64,000 nucleotides of DNA from Candidatus Proximibacter danicus (lineage in GTDB: Bacteria; Pseudomonadota; Gammaproteobacteria; Burkholderiales; Rhodocyclaceae): the NCBI GenBank assembly GCA_016710885.1, contig JADJUC010000002.1, forward strand, positions 1 to 64,000, given 5' to 3'. The position numbers and the translations under genes are program-made. Under the pieces are notes generated by a model. That model worked only from the letters and a program-made list of their open reading frames with translations, was not told the origin of the DNA and made no database searches. Below, in pieces: positions 29,838 through 39,273 of this stretch (its first letter is position 1; each line of letters opens with the position of its first letter).

Positions 29838-31631
29838 ATGCCGTCATTCAACACCCCCAACGAGATCGCCCGCGAGACATTCCGGCTCCTGGCCACCCGG
29901 CGCATCGCGCCGTCTCCGGAGAACTATCAGACTGTTTATCACGAGGTTGCTGGCACGTCTGCGGCCGACGCCGACGCGTTTGCCGAAGCCCCGCTAAAAG
30001 CCATCTTGCAGTCCATGCCACGCGCAACCCCCGGGCAGATGCGGCTGGCCCGAGAACTTGAGCAGTCGATCAAGGATGAGAACCTTGAAAGCTATCGCAA
30101 CACACTGACCCGTTTCATCGAAGAACAAAGCGCAGTCGAATCCCTACCCTGGGGTGAGCTGATCAGCAACCTTCTGCGCGAATGGGATACCAACCACGCC
30201 GGCACCACCACCGGCAAAAAGCGGGAGGCACTGGAGCACCTGTTCTCCAGCACCGGAAGTAACGCGGAAACACTCTACAACCGTTTGCAAAGCCTCGTCC
30301 GCTCGTGGTCGCAAGGTGGCGTCAGCGAAGAAACTGACTTGGTAGAAGGAGACATTCCGGCACTTGCCACCGAACCCGATACAGCACCGGAAAAATCCAC
30401 GTCAGCAAAGCCGGCTTCACGCGCCAGCGAATTGCTGCCGCAATTGCGCGACCTCCTTGCCTTTGCCCTCGAAAACGCAGTCGCGGCGCAGATTGCCGAA
30501 GACCCCGAACTCGCCTCGCAAGCCAAGGAATTGGCTGCCACCGCCCGCAAGGCCAATAGCATGCAGGCGATCGACGAGTTGCTGACAGAACTCAAGCGTT
30601 TCGCCTTCCGGCTCGAACTGCTTGCGGACGACCGCACTGAGCTTCGACAAGGCTTGCTGCACCTGCTGCAGCTGGTCATTGAAAACATCAGCGAACTCGT
30701 CATCGACGACAAATGGCTCAACGGGCAAATCGCCGTCTTGCGTGACATCGTTTCGCACCCGCTAAGCCTGCGCTCCATCGACGATGCTGAGCGCCGCATC
30801 AAGGAAGTGGTCTACAAGCAGGGGCAGCTCAAGCGCAGCCTTGTGGAAGCGCAGGAAGCACTGAAGACGATGCTAGCCGGCTTTGTCGACCATTTGGCCA
30901 ACTTCTCCGACTCCACCTCTGATTATCACGACAAGATCGAGGTCTGCGCGCAAAAAATAAGCGCCGCCAAAGACATCAACGAGCTTGCAGACGTGGTTCA
31001 GGATGTCATGAAAGAGACGCGCATCATCCAGTTCAACGCCCAGCGCTCACGTGACGAACTGCAGACGACGCGCAAGCGGGTTGAGGAAACCGAGCAGCGG
31101 ATCAGCGAACTGCAGGGAGAACTCGACAAGGCCAGCACACTCGTGCGTCATGACCAGCTTACCGGCGCACTCAATCGGCGAGGCCTGGAAGAAGCCTTCG
31201 AAAAAGAGACGGCGCGCGCCAATCGCCGCAAGACTCCGCTCTGTGTTGCCTTGCTCGACATCGACAATTTCAAAAAACTCAATGACTCGCTAGGGCACGA
31301 TGCAGGCGACGCTGCGCTGATCCATCTGGCCACGGTTACCCGAGAAACCATGCGCCCGCAGGATACCGTGGCCAGGTTCGGGGGTGAAGAATTTATCATT
31401 TTGTTACCAGATACACCGATCGAGGATGCAAAAAAAGCGGTTGTCCGCCTGCAGCGAGAACTGACAAAGAAATTTTTCCTGCATAACAACGAGAAACAGC
31501 TGATAACGTTCAGCGCCGGCGTAACTCAAATACGGCCAGATGACACGCAGCCTTCCGTCATCAAGCGTGCCGACGAATCGATGTACGCAGCCAAAAAATC
31601 AGGGAAAAATCGCGTTGTTTCGGCGCCCTGA
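29838..31631 (+). CDS. Diguanylate cyclase with long N-terminal helical region
   Basis: A 597-residue cytoplasmic-looking protein. Residues 1-430 are largely helical without membrane segments and include a coiled-coil-like stretch (about 405-440) before the catalytic domain. The C-terminal GGDEF domain carries the active-site GGEEF near residue 515 and, five residues before it, RPQD, the expected allosteric inhibitory site. It should make c-di-GMP under feedback control. An ATG at 29838 is used rather than the TTG just before it. It directly precedes the glycan locus on the same strand; a link to surface-polysaccharide control is only inference. Confidence 0.9.
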   Translation: MPSFNTPNEIARETFRLLATRRIAPSPENYQTVYHEVAGTSAADADAFAEAPLKAILQSMPRATPGQMRLARELEQSIKDENLESYRNTLTRFIEEQSAVESLPWGELISNLLREWDTNHAGTTTGKKREALEHLFSSTGSNAETLYNRLQSLVRSWSQGGVSEETDLVEGDIPALATEPDTAPEKSTSAKPASRASELLPQLRDLLAFALENAVAAQIAEDPELASQAKELAATARKANSMQAIDELLTELKRFAFRLELLADDRTELRQGLLHLLQLVIENISELVIDDKWLNGQIAVLRDIVSHPLSLRSIDDAERRIKEVVYKQGQLKRSLVEAQEALKTMLAGFVDHLANFSDSTSDYHDKIEVCAQKISAAKDINELADVVQDVMKETRIIQFNAQRSRDELQTTRKRVEETEQRISELQGELDKASTLVRHDQLTGALNRRGLEEAFEKETARANRRKTPLCVALLDIDNFKKLNDSLGHDAGDAALIHLATVTRETMRPQDTVARFGGEEFIILLPDTPIEDAKKAVVRLQRELTKKFFLHNNEKQLITFSAGVTQIRPDDTQPSVIKRADESMYAAKKSGKNRVVSAP

Positions 31632-31697
31632 CCGATTTTTTTATAGCGCTCGTCGGCGAAACTTGATTTTTCCTCTGACAAGCCGATATAAGTTGAC

Positions 31698-32852
31698 ATG
31701 AAACTTCCTTTGCTCAATCTGCCGGCATCGCTAAATTACATCGGTATTTTTTTGACGCTGGACTGCAATCTAAACTGCAGCTATTGCATCAATGACCCTA
31801 AGCAGGAGGGGCAACGCTCAACCGTATTCCCCATTCAAGCGACCAATGACCGAGCCATGAGTCCGGACCTGTGGGCCAGGGCACTGAGCAGGATTCCCTA
31901 CTCGCCTGAACTGCCAATCACGCTACAAGGCGGTGAGCCAATGCTCTACTGGAAAAGCCGCGGGCTGGGATTGCTTTTGGAGCAGGTGCCACACTATTTT
32001 GACCTGCTCACCAACTTTGCGCTGCCGCCTGCACAGTTCGCTCGCAACCTACGCGGGCAACAGGCAAAACTGCAGCGCAAAGCACCTTATCCTTCCATTC
32101 GCGTGAGTTATCACGCGGAAGAAATGGATCGTGCATGGAAGGGCCAAGGATTCCAGGAACTCGTCGACCGGTGTGCAGCCCTCGACCAGTTTGGCTTCTG
32201 CGTTTCGCCAGAGAAATCGAAAAGCGACGTCGGGATTTATATGGTTGCCCACCCGGAAAACCATGTCACCGCTGAGATGGAGGGCATCTACAAAGATCGG
32301 ATACCCTTTGAAACTAAGGAGTTTCTTGGCGTCCACGACAACCGGCTGTACGGTCATTACCTCTATCCGTTCTCGACGGATCTGGTGTCGCGCGGCATTG
32401 CACTGAGGACGCTGGAGTGCGAATGCCGGACCACCGAACTCCTGATCGACCCGCTCGGATTCGTCTGGGGTTGCCATTTTTTTCTCTATCAGAGCTGGGT
32501 TGAAGGCGGGCCAAGGGCACAGTTTTCGGTACTCGCCGAAAACGAATTCCGTTTCGCAGACAAGGCAGGGGATTTGTTCGAAGCTAGCACCTTTACCCCC
32601 ATCGGCCACATCCTTGACCCGGAATTCACGATGGAAGCGCTGACTGTATTTCGGCCATGCAACCAATATGGCCGCTGCATCGGCTGCGACACAAAAATCA
32701 AGAACGATCGTTTTCAGAGCTACTATGACCGAGGTGTGCCGCATACCTCAGTGCAGATGCGCAATATCCGCATGCCCGCGCACCTGCTGCGGCAGGTGGA
32801 CCGTACCGAACAGATCGCCCCCTTTCTTCATCCGGACAACCAGCCAACATGA
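31698..32852 (+). CDS. Radical SAM protein 1 (SPASM-like C-terminus)
   Basis: A 384-residue radical SAM enzyme with the [4Fe-4S] motif CNLNCSYC at C23, C27 and C30, followed by the GGEP motif (LQGGEPMLY) for S-adenosylmethionine binding. The C-terminal third holds further cysteines (LECECR, GFVWGCHFF, PCNQYGRCIGC), consistent with auxiliary cluster binding. Its base composition is visibly less GC-rich than the genes after it. It overlaps the next gene by ATGA and opens the locus. Substrate unknown. Confidence 0.85.
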   Translation: MKLPLLNLPASLNYIGIFLTLDCNLNCSYCINDPKQEGQRSTVFPIQATNDRAMSPDLWARALSRIPYSPELPITLQGGEPMLYWKSRGLGLLLEQVPHYFDLLTNFALPPAQFARNLRGQQAKLQRKAPYPSIRVSYHAEEMDRAWKGQGFQELVDRCAALDQFGFCVSPEKSKSDVGIYMVAHPENHVTAEMEGIYKDRIPFETKEFLGVHDNRLYGHYLYPFSTDLVSRGIALRTLECECRTTELLIDPLGFVWGCHFFLYQSWVEGGPRAQFSVLAENEFRFADKAGDLFEASTFTPIGHILDPEFTMEALTVFRPCNQYGRCIGCDTKIKNDRFQSYYDRGVPHTSVQMRNIRMPAHLLRQVDRTEQIAPFLHPDNQPT

Positions 32853-33838
32853 CGACAGAACATCTGTTCGCCACATCGCAAGGCACCCGCAAACGCGTCC
32901 TAATCCTCAAGCCAGGTTATGGCGAGACGCTGGATCCGGACACCAGCGGCGTCGTCAGCCTCGGCGACATCCTGCGCACGACGGTCATCCTGCACCTGTT
33001 CCCGCCCGCTGAATACGAAGTCACCTGGGTCGTGGACAAGGCCGGCGTGGCGTTGCTGCACAACAATCCGTACATCGACCGGCTGCTCGTCATCAACCCG
33101 TTCACCCCGCACCTGCTGCTCTCCGAGTGGTTCGACATCGTCATCAACTTCGAGAAGGAACCGGGCATCTGCGCCGTCGCCGATCGTGTGCCGGCCTGGC
33201 GCCGCTATGGCTTCCGCCTCGATCCGGTAACACACAAGGCGAAGGCCTACGACTATTCGGACGAAGCCCTCAGTTTCACGACCGACCCTTCGGCGAAGCG
33301 GCAAAAAGGAAAATCGTGGTCCGAAGTGCTGTACGAAATGCTCGGCGCCCAATACGCCGGGCAAGGCCAGATTCTTGGTTACCAGCCGACCAGCAAGGTC
33401 GAGCACGACGTCGGGCTGAACCACCTGATCGGCAAGAAATTCCCGATGAAGCGCTGGCCCGCGACCTGCTGGGAGCAGCTCCACGACCGCCTCGCCGCCG
33501 CCGGGCAGCGCGTTTCCTGGCAACAGGGCGCCGACGATCTGGAAGACTACATCGACTGGATCAACAGCTGCCGGCTGCTGGTGACCAACGATTCGCTCGG
33601 TCTGCACATCGGGCTGGCCCTCGGTAAGCCCGTCGTTGCCTTGTTCGGGCCAACAATGGCCAGCGAGGTCAATGGCGAGGCACTGCTAAGGATCACTCCA
33701 CCGGTGCAGTGGGAATGCATCCCGTGCATGGAATCCCGCTGCCCCCACCCGACGTCATGCATGGAACACATCACTGTGGATACAGTCCACGCCGCCGTTG
33801 CCCAACTGATTCCCCATACGGGCGCCCTGTATGACTGA
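32849..33838 (+). CDS. Glycosyltransferase family 9 (ADP-heptose:LPS heptosyltransferase-like)
   Basis: A 329-residue GT-B fold protein. The N-terminal half has KRVLILKPGYGETL ... VVSLGDILRTTVILHLFP, the C-terminal half LLVTNDSLGLHIGLALGKPVVALFGPT, the family 9 nucleotide-sugar binding signature (DSGxxHxAxAxGxPxVALFGPT type). Near the end ECIPCMESRCPHPTSCM resembles the cysteine-rich end of heptosyltransferases. Acts at the cytoplasmic face on lipid-linked or core acceptors. With the GmhA-like and HldE-like proteins of the locus it supports a heptose theme. Confidence 0.85.
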   Translation: MTTEHLFATSQGTRKRVLILKPGYGETLDPDTSGVVSLGDILRTTVILHLFPPAEYEVTWVVDKAGVALLHNNPYIDRLLVINPFTPHLLLSEWFDIVINFEKEPGICAVADRVPAWRRYGFRLDPVTHKAKAYDYSDEALSFTTDPSAKRQKGKSWSEVLYEMLGAQYAGQGQILGYQPTSKVEHDVGLNHLIGKKFPMKRWPATCWEQLHDRLAAAGQRVSWQQGADDLEDYIDWINSCRLLVTNDSLGLHIGLALGKPVVALFGPTMASEVNGEALLRITPPVQWECIPCMESRCPHPTSCMEHITVDTVHAAVAQLIPHTGALYD

Positions 33839-34934
33839 CCGTTTCGCCATCGACAGCCACAAACTCGTCTATCACCCGCAACGGGTCGCCCAGTTTCTCG
33901 ACGCCGGCGACGACTGGGAGCGCTTCAAGCGGGTCTATCCGATCTACGTCGAAATCGCCCCGATCGGCGCCTGCAACCATCGCTGCACCTTCTGCGCCGT
34001 CGACTACATCGGCTACAACCCGGTCCGTCTCGAACTCGACGTCGCCAAGCGTCTGCTCGCCGACATGGGCCGGCTCGGCGTCAAGAGCGTGATGTTCGCC
34101 GGCGAAGGCGAGCCTATGCTGCACAAGGAAATCGACCAGATGGTGCTGGCCGCCGCCGCCGCAGGTATCGACACCTCGTTAACGACCAACGCCACCGTCA
34201 TCTCCGAAGCTTTTGTCTAGCAGGCGCTGCCGCATGTCTCGTGGATCAAGGTGTCGCTCAACGCCGGCACGGCGGCAACCTACGCCGCGATTCACCAGAC
34301 CAAGGCCAGCGATTTCGACAAGGTCTGCAACAACCTGAAGCGCTTGGTCGAGGCCCGCGATCGAAGGGAGCTGAAGTGCACGATCGGCGCCCAGGTCCTG
34401 CTGCTGCCGGAAAACGCCGACGAGATCGTCACCCTGGCCCGTCTCTGCCGCGACGAACTCAAGCTCGACTATCTGGTGGTCAAGCCCTATTCGCAGCACA
34501 ACTTCAGCATCACGCAGACCTACCGCGACCTCGACTACCGGAAGTTTCTGTTCCTGCAGGAAGAACTGGCGGCTTTCGATACCGAGCGCTTCCAGTTGAT
34601 CTTCCGCAACAACACCATGAACAAGTCCGCCGACGGGCAAGCCGCACGCTATCCGCGCTGCCTGGCGACGCCGGCCTTCTGGGCCTACATCATGGCCACC
34701 GGCGCCGTCTATGGCTGCAGCGCCTACCTGCTCGACCCGCGTTTCGATTACGGCAACGTCAACGCGCAGGATTTCCAGCAGATCTGGGAAGGCGAAAAGC
34801 GGCGGGAATCCTTCCGTTTCGTCCGCCACGAACTGGACATCCACGCCTGCCGCGTCAACTGCCGGATGGACGAGGTCAATCGCTACCTCGACCGCCTGAT
34901 CAACGACCGCGTCGACCACGTCAATTTCATCTGA
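33831..34934 (+). pseudogene. Radical SAM protein 2 (SPASM-like), interrupted by an in-frame amber codon
   Basis: One frame of 367 codons with a single TAG at 34218-34220 (codon 130). The N-terminal part has CNHRCTFC (C48, C52, C55) and the FAGEGEPML variant of the SAM motif; after the stop the same frame continues with WIKVSLNAG, the next conserved radical SAM strand, then a C-terminal cluster region (TGAVYGCSAYL; HACRVNC) and ends in HVNFI. Everything outside the TAG is normal, so it may be a base error, a recent nonsense mutation or suppressed. It overlaps the GT9 gene by 8 bases. Confidence 0.85.
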
Positions 34935-34971
34935 CCCCGCCTGCCTCCCCTCGCAAACAGCCCCCGCGCCA

Positions 34972-35568
34972 ATGACCCACCTGAGCCATATCGATCACTG
35001 CCAGTCGTACGCCGACAAACTCGTCGCCACGCTTCAGGCGACCTCCTGGGAACCGGTCGGCCGCCTGATCGAGGCGCTGGCCGACGTCTGGCAGCGCAAC
35101 GGCCAGGTCTTCCTGTGCGGCAACGGCGGCAGCGACGGCAACGCCAACCATCTGGCCAACGACTTTCTCTACGGCGTCGCGCGCGCCAGCGGCCGCGGCA
35201 TCCGGGTGCTGTCGCTAACCGCCAACTCGTCGGTCGTCACCTGTCTCGGCAACGACCTCGGCTACGCGGAAATCTTCTCGCGTCAGTTGCTGACGCTGGC
35301 CCAAGCCGGCGACCTGCTCATCGCCCTGTCCGGCAGCGGCAATTCGGACAACATCGTCGGCGCCCTCGAAACCAGCCGCGAGATCGGCGTCAAAAGCTTT
35401 GCCATCCTCGGCTTCGACGGCGGCAAGGCGCTGGCCCGGGCCGACCACGCCATCCACTTCCCTGTGCACGACATGCAGCTCGCCGAGGATCTGCAACTGA
35501 TCGTCGGCCACATGGTCATGCAGCGCCTGAGCCGGCATTCGCGGACCACACCGCCTGACGCGCCATGA
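34972..35568 (+). CDS. gmhA: GmhA-like phosphoheptose isomerase (SIS domain)
   Basis: A 198-residue SIS-domain protein. The phosphosugar loop is LCGNGGSDGNANH near residue 45, followed by ITANSSVVTCLGNDLGYAEIF-type sequence and ALSGSGNSDNIVGAL. The late helix EDLQLIVGHMVMQ has the histidine conserved in GmhA. Where E. coli GmhA has H-x3-E as zinc ligands, this protein reads HLAND. Family reaction: sedoheptulose 7-phosphate to heptose 7-phosphate. It fits with the kinase/nucleotidyltransferase at 47287. It overlaps the following gene by ATGA. A paralogue with a different ketose phosphate cannot be excluded. Confidence 0.85.
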   Translation: MTHLSHIDHCQSYADKLVATLQATSWEPVGRLIEALADVWQRNGQVFLCGNGGSDGNANHLANDFLYGVARASGRGIRVLSLTANSSVVTCLGNDLGYAEIFSRQLLTLAQAGDLLIALSGSGNSDNIVGALETSREIGVKSFAILGFDGGKALARADHAIHFPVHDMQLAEDLQLIVGHMVMQRLSRHSRTTPPDAP

Positions 35569-36565
35569 CCGCCCCCGCCTGCGTCGCCGTCATCGGCAGC
35601 AACTCGTTTTCCGGTGCGCACTGCGTCAAGGCCCTGCTCGCGCGCGGCGTCCGGGTCGTCGGCGTCAGCCGCTCCGCCGAGCCGAACCCGGTCTACCTGC
35701 CTTATCGCTGGGCCGACCCGGCGGCGCCCGGATTCCGTTTCGTGCAGGCGGACCTCAACACCGACCTCGACGCGATCATGGCCCTTCTCGATGCCGAGCG
35801 GCCGCAGTGGGTGATCAATTTCGCTGCCCAGAGCATGGTTGCGGAAAGCTGGCAAACCCCCTGCACTGGTACCAGACCAACGTCGTCGCCACCATCGCTT
35901 TCCATGAACGGCTGCGCCACTGCGACTACCTGGATCGCTACGTGCACATCACCACCCCGGAGGTCTACGGCTCGACCGGCGGCCTGGTGCGCGAGGACGC
36001 ACCGTTCAGGCCGAGCACGCCGTACGCCGTGTCGCGCGCCGCCGCCGACATGAGTCTCGCCGCCTACCACGCCGCCTACGCCTTTCCCGTCGTGTTCACC
36101 CGCGCCGCCAACGTCTATGGTCCCGGCCAGCCCCTGTACCGGCTGGTGCCGAAGGCGATGCTCGCCTTCCGCCGCGGGCAGAAGCTGCCGCTGCACGGCG
36201 GCGGCCACTCCGAACGTTCCTTCATCCACATCGACGACGTCGTCGCCGCCACGCTGCTGGCCGCCGCCGACGGCAATGTCGGCGCCACCTACCATATCTC
36301 GACCGAGCGCTGGATCAGCATCCGCGCGCTGACCGAGATGATCTGCGCGACCATGGGTGTCGATTTCGCCAGCCATGTCGACATTGTCGGCGACCGCCTC
36401 GGCAAGGACGCCGCCTACCGCCTGGACAGCACGAAAATCCGCAGCGAACTCGGCTGGTCGGACAGGATAACGCTCGAACAGGGGCTGCTGGAGACGCTGG
36501 CCTGGCTGGACCGGCACCTCGACACGCTGCAGCGGCACCCGGTGAACTACCAACACAAACCCTGA
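35565..36565 (+). pseudogene. NAD-dependent epimerase/dehydratase (GDP-mannose 4,6-dehydratase-like), frameshifted
   Basis: Two frames join into one extended SDR of about 333 residues. The first holds the Rossmann start VIGSNSFSGAHCVKALLARG and WVINFAAQSMVAESW; the second resumes at NPLHWYQTNVVATIAFHERL and continues with HITTPEVYGSTGG, the catalytic YAVSRAAAD (YxxxK replaced by YxxxR) and FTRAANVYGPGQPLYRLVPK. The break is at about 35852, where one G is missing from a short G run. The arginine in place of the catalytic lysine deserves a check. A sugar-nucleotide 4,6-dehydratase or epimerase is likely. Confidence 0.82.
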
Positions 36566-36574
36566 GGACTGAAC

Positions 36575-37234
36575 ATGGGCCAGGAAATCGACCTGCTCGC
36601 CGCCTATCCGCGCACCAAGCGCAACGTCGACGAGCGGGGACAAAGCAAGACCGAAGAGGACCGCCGCATCGCCCGCCAGTTCGGACGGGACTTTTTCGAC
36701 GGCGACCGTCGCCACGGTTACGGCGGCTTCAACTACCACCCGCGCTTCTGGCAACCGGTCATCCCCGCGCTACAGGCGCACTTCGGCCTGCGCGCTGGCA
36801 GCCGCCTGCTCGACATCGGCTGCGCCAAGGGCTTCATGCTGCACGACATGGCCGAACTGATCCCCGGCATCGAACTGACCGGCATCGACGTCTCGACCTA
36901 CGCCATCGACAACGCCATTGCCGACATGCGCCCGTACCTGCAGGCCGCCTGCGCCACCGCGCTGCCCTTTCCGGACCAATCGTTTGATGTCGTCATCGCC
37001 ATCAACACCCTGCACAACCTGGAGCGCGAGCAACTGATCCAGGCCTTGCGCGAAATCGAGCGCGTCGGCAAGGGCAAGGCCTTCGTCACCGTCGACGCCT
37101 ACCGCGACGACGAGGAAAAGGAGCGCATGTTCGCCTGGAACCTGACCGCTAGGACGGTGCTCTCGGTCGACGAATGGAAAGCCCTGTTTGCCGAAGCCGG
37201 CTATCGCGGAGATTATTTCTGGTTCATCCCATGA
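36575..37234 (+). CDS. Class I SAM-dependent methyltransferase
   Basis: A 219-residue protein. The SAM-binding motif LLDIGCAKGF lies near residue 88, followed by the acidic ligand in LTGIDVSTYAI, motif post-I ATALPFPDQSFDVVIAINTLHNL and a C-terminal cap. The first 60 residues are polar and unusual (GGFNYHPRFW). GAGGA precedes the ATG. It overlaps the E1-alpha-like gene by ATGA. Probably methylates a sugar nucleotide or glycan hydroxyl; acceptor unknown. Confidence 0.82.
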   Translation: MGQEIDLLAAYPRTKRNVDERGQSKTEEDRRIARQFGRDFFDGDRRHGYGGFNYHPRFWQPVIPALQAHFGLRAGSRLLDIGCAKGFMLHDMAELIPGIELTGIDVSTYAIDNAIADMRPYLQAACATALPFPDQSFDVVIAINTLHNLEREQLIQALREIERVGKGKAFVTVDAYRDDEEKERMFAWNLTARTVLSVDEWKALFAEAGYRGDYFWFIP

Positions 37235-38204
37235 CCACCGAAAACCGCGAACTGGCGCCGAAACTGCTCTTCCACATGCTGCGCATCCGCGGCGTCGAGG
37301 AAGAAATCGCCCGCCGCTATATCGACTGGAAAATCCGCTGCCCGACGCATCTGTCGGTGGGGCAGGAAGCGGTGCCGGCGGCCATCGCCGAAACGCTGCG
37401 TGCCACCGATCTGGCCGTCAGCACCCATCGCGGGCATGCCCACTACCTGGCCAAGGGCGGCAGCCTGCCAGCGATGATCGCCGAGATCTACGGCAAGGCC
37501 AGCGGCTGCGCCGGCGGCAAGGGCGGCTCGATGCACCTGATCGACCGCGCCGTCGGCTTCATGGGCACCTCGGCCATCGTCGGCAACAGCATCCCGATCG
37601 GCGTCGGCCTGGCGCTGGCCCTGCAGACCAGGGGCGGCGACGATCTGGCCTGCGTTTTCCTCGGCGACGGCGCCATCGAGGAGGGCGTGTTCTACGAATC
37701 GGCCAACTTCGCCGCCGTGCGCAAGCTGCCGGTACTGTTCGTCTGCGAGAACAACCTCTACTCGGTCTATGCGCCGCTGCACCAGCGCCAGCCGGAACAA
37801 CGCAGTATCGCCGCGCTGGCCGCAGCCATCGGCATCCCGTCGGCGAGCGGCGACGGCAACGACGCCCTCGACTCCACCGCCTGCTGTCCGACGCCGTGCG
37901 CGACATCCGCGCCGGCAAGGGGCCGCGCTTCGTCGAATTCGCCACCTACCGCTGGCGCGAGCATTGCGGCCACGCCTACGACAACGACCTCGGCTACCGG
38001 ACGGTGGAAGAGTTCGAATCCTGGCGCCAGCGCGACCCGATCGACCGCTTGCGCAGGCAGGTGCTGGCCAGCGGCGCGGCCAGCGAAGCCGCGATCCGCG
38101 AAATGGAAACCGGCATCGCCAACGAGATCGCCGCGGCTTTCGAACTCGCCGAAAGCGCCCCCTACCCCGACCCGGCCGCCGCCTACGCCGGCACCTACGC
38201 CTGA
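37231..38204 (+). pseudogene. Thiamine-diphosphate dehydrogenase E1 component, alpha subunit, frameshifted
   Basis: Two frames join into one protein of about 324 residues, the size of E1-alpha of 2-oxoacid or acetoin dehydrogenases. Landmarks: STHRGHAHYLAKGG, GGKGGSMHL, GTSAIVGNSIPIGVG and the thiamine-diphosphate motif GDGAIEEG ... CENNLYSVYAP. After a break at about 37872 (one base missing) the other frame supplies HRLLSDAVRDIRAGKGP and EFATYRWREHCG. The beta subunit follows 11 bases later; no E2 or E3 gene is in the locus, so a free transferase or lyase role on a sugar is inferred. Four of the last residues are Tyr/Ala-rich. Confidence 0.85.
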
Positions 38205-38215
38205 AGGACACGTCG

Positions 38216-39271
38216 ATGCGCAGAATGAGCTACGCCAACGCCATCAACGACGCCATGCACCAGGCGATGGCCGACGACCCGGCGGTGATCTGCTACGGCC
38301 TCGGCGTTGCCGACCCGAAAGCCGTGTTCAGCACGGTGGCAGGCCTTCAGGAACGCTTCGGGGCACAGCGGGTGTTCGAAATGCCGACCTCGGAAAACGC
38401 CATGACCGGCGTCGCCGTCGGCGCCGCGCTCGGCGGCCTGAAACCGGTGATGGTGCACCAGCGGCTGGACTTCTTCCTGCTGGCCATGGACCAGCTCGTC
38501 AACTCGGCGGCCAAGTGGCACTACACCTACGGCCCGGACAACCCGGTGCCGATCACCATTCGCCTGATCATCGGCCGCGGCTGGGGCCAGGGGCCGACCC
38601 ATTCGCAGAACCTGCAAGCCTGGTTTGCCCATATCCCCGGCCTCAAGGTGGTCGCGCCGACCACGCCCGAGGATGCACGCGGCATGCTGCTGGCGGCGAT
38701 CCACGACCCCAACCCGGTCGTCTTCCTGGAGCACCGCTGGCTGCACAACGGCGAGGGCGAAGTTCCCGACGGCGACGTGCGGGTGCCGATCGGCGTCGCC
38801 AAAACCTTGCGCAGCGGCGACGACCTGACCATCGTCAGTCAGTCCTTCCTCACCGCCGAGGCCCTGCGTGCCGCCGACTACCTGCAGCAAATCGGTGTCC
38901 GCCCCGACCTCATCGACCTGCGCAGCGTCAAGCCGATCGACTGGCCGCAGCTCTTTGCCTCGGTCGAACGCACCGGCCGCCTGCTGGTCCTCGACCCGGC
39001 CTTCGCCACCGGCTCGGTCGCCGGCGAAATCGTCGCCCGCGTGGCCATGGAGCGCTTTGCGTGCCTGCGTGCGGCGCCGGCGCGGCTGGCCATGCCCGAC
39101 GTTCCGGAACCGACCAGCTTCGGCCTGACGCGCGGCTTCTACCCCGGTGCCGGCGACATCGCCGCCGCCGCCCTGCGCCTGCTCGGACGCGCCGACGCCG
39201 AGGCGCGCCAGGCCTTGCCCGAGCCGGTGCCGCACGACGTGCCCGGCCCCTGGTTCAAGGGGCCGTTCTAG
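38216..39271 (+). CDS. Thiamine-diphosphate dehydrogenase E1 component, beta subunit
   Basis: A 351-residue E1-beta protein. The N-terminal pyrimidine-binding domain has SYANAINDAMHQAMADDP and FEMPTSENAMTGVAVGAALGG with the glutamate that activates thiamine diphosphate. The middle has IIGRGWGQGPTHSQ and the C-terminal transketolase domain has SQSFLTAEALRAADYL and VDLRSVKPID-type sequence. It pairs with the alpha subunit just upstream. The last 30 residues (ending PWFKGPF) go beyond the usual E1-beta end. No E2/E3 partners are visible. Confidence 0.88.
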   Translation: MRRMSYANAINDAMHQAMADDPAVICYGLGVADPKAVFSTVAGLQERFGAQRVFEMPTSENAMTGVAVGAALGGLKPVMVHQRLDFFLLAMDQLVNSAAKWHYTYGPDNPVPITIRLIIGRGWGQGPTHSQNLQAWFAHIPGLKVVAPTTPEDARGMLLAAIHDPNPVVFLEHRWLHNGEGEVPDGDVRVPIGVAKTLRSGDDLTIVSQSFLTAEALRAADYLQQIGVRPDLIDLRSVKPIDWPQLFASVERTGRLLVLDPAFATGSVAGEIVARVAMERFACLRAAPARLAMPDVPEPTSFGLTRGFYPGAGDIAAAALRLLGRADAEARQALPEPVPHDVPGPWFKGPF

Positions 39272-39273
39272 AC

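Noticed and set aside
34218..34220. TAG read as pyrrolysine or selenocysteine-like recoding
   Set aside because: Bacteria of this kind lack pyrrolysine machinery, no recoding hairpin is visible, and the position is not a family active-site residue.
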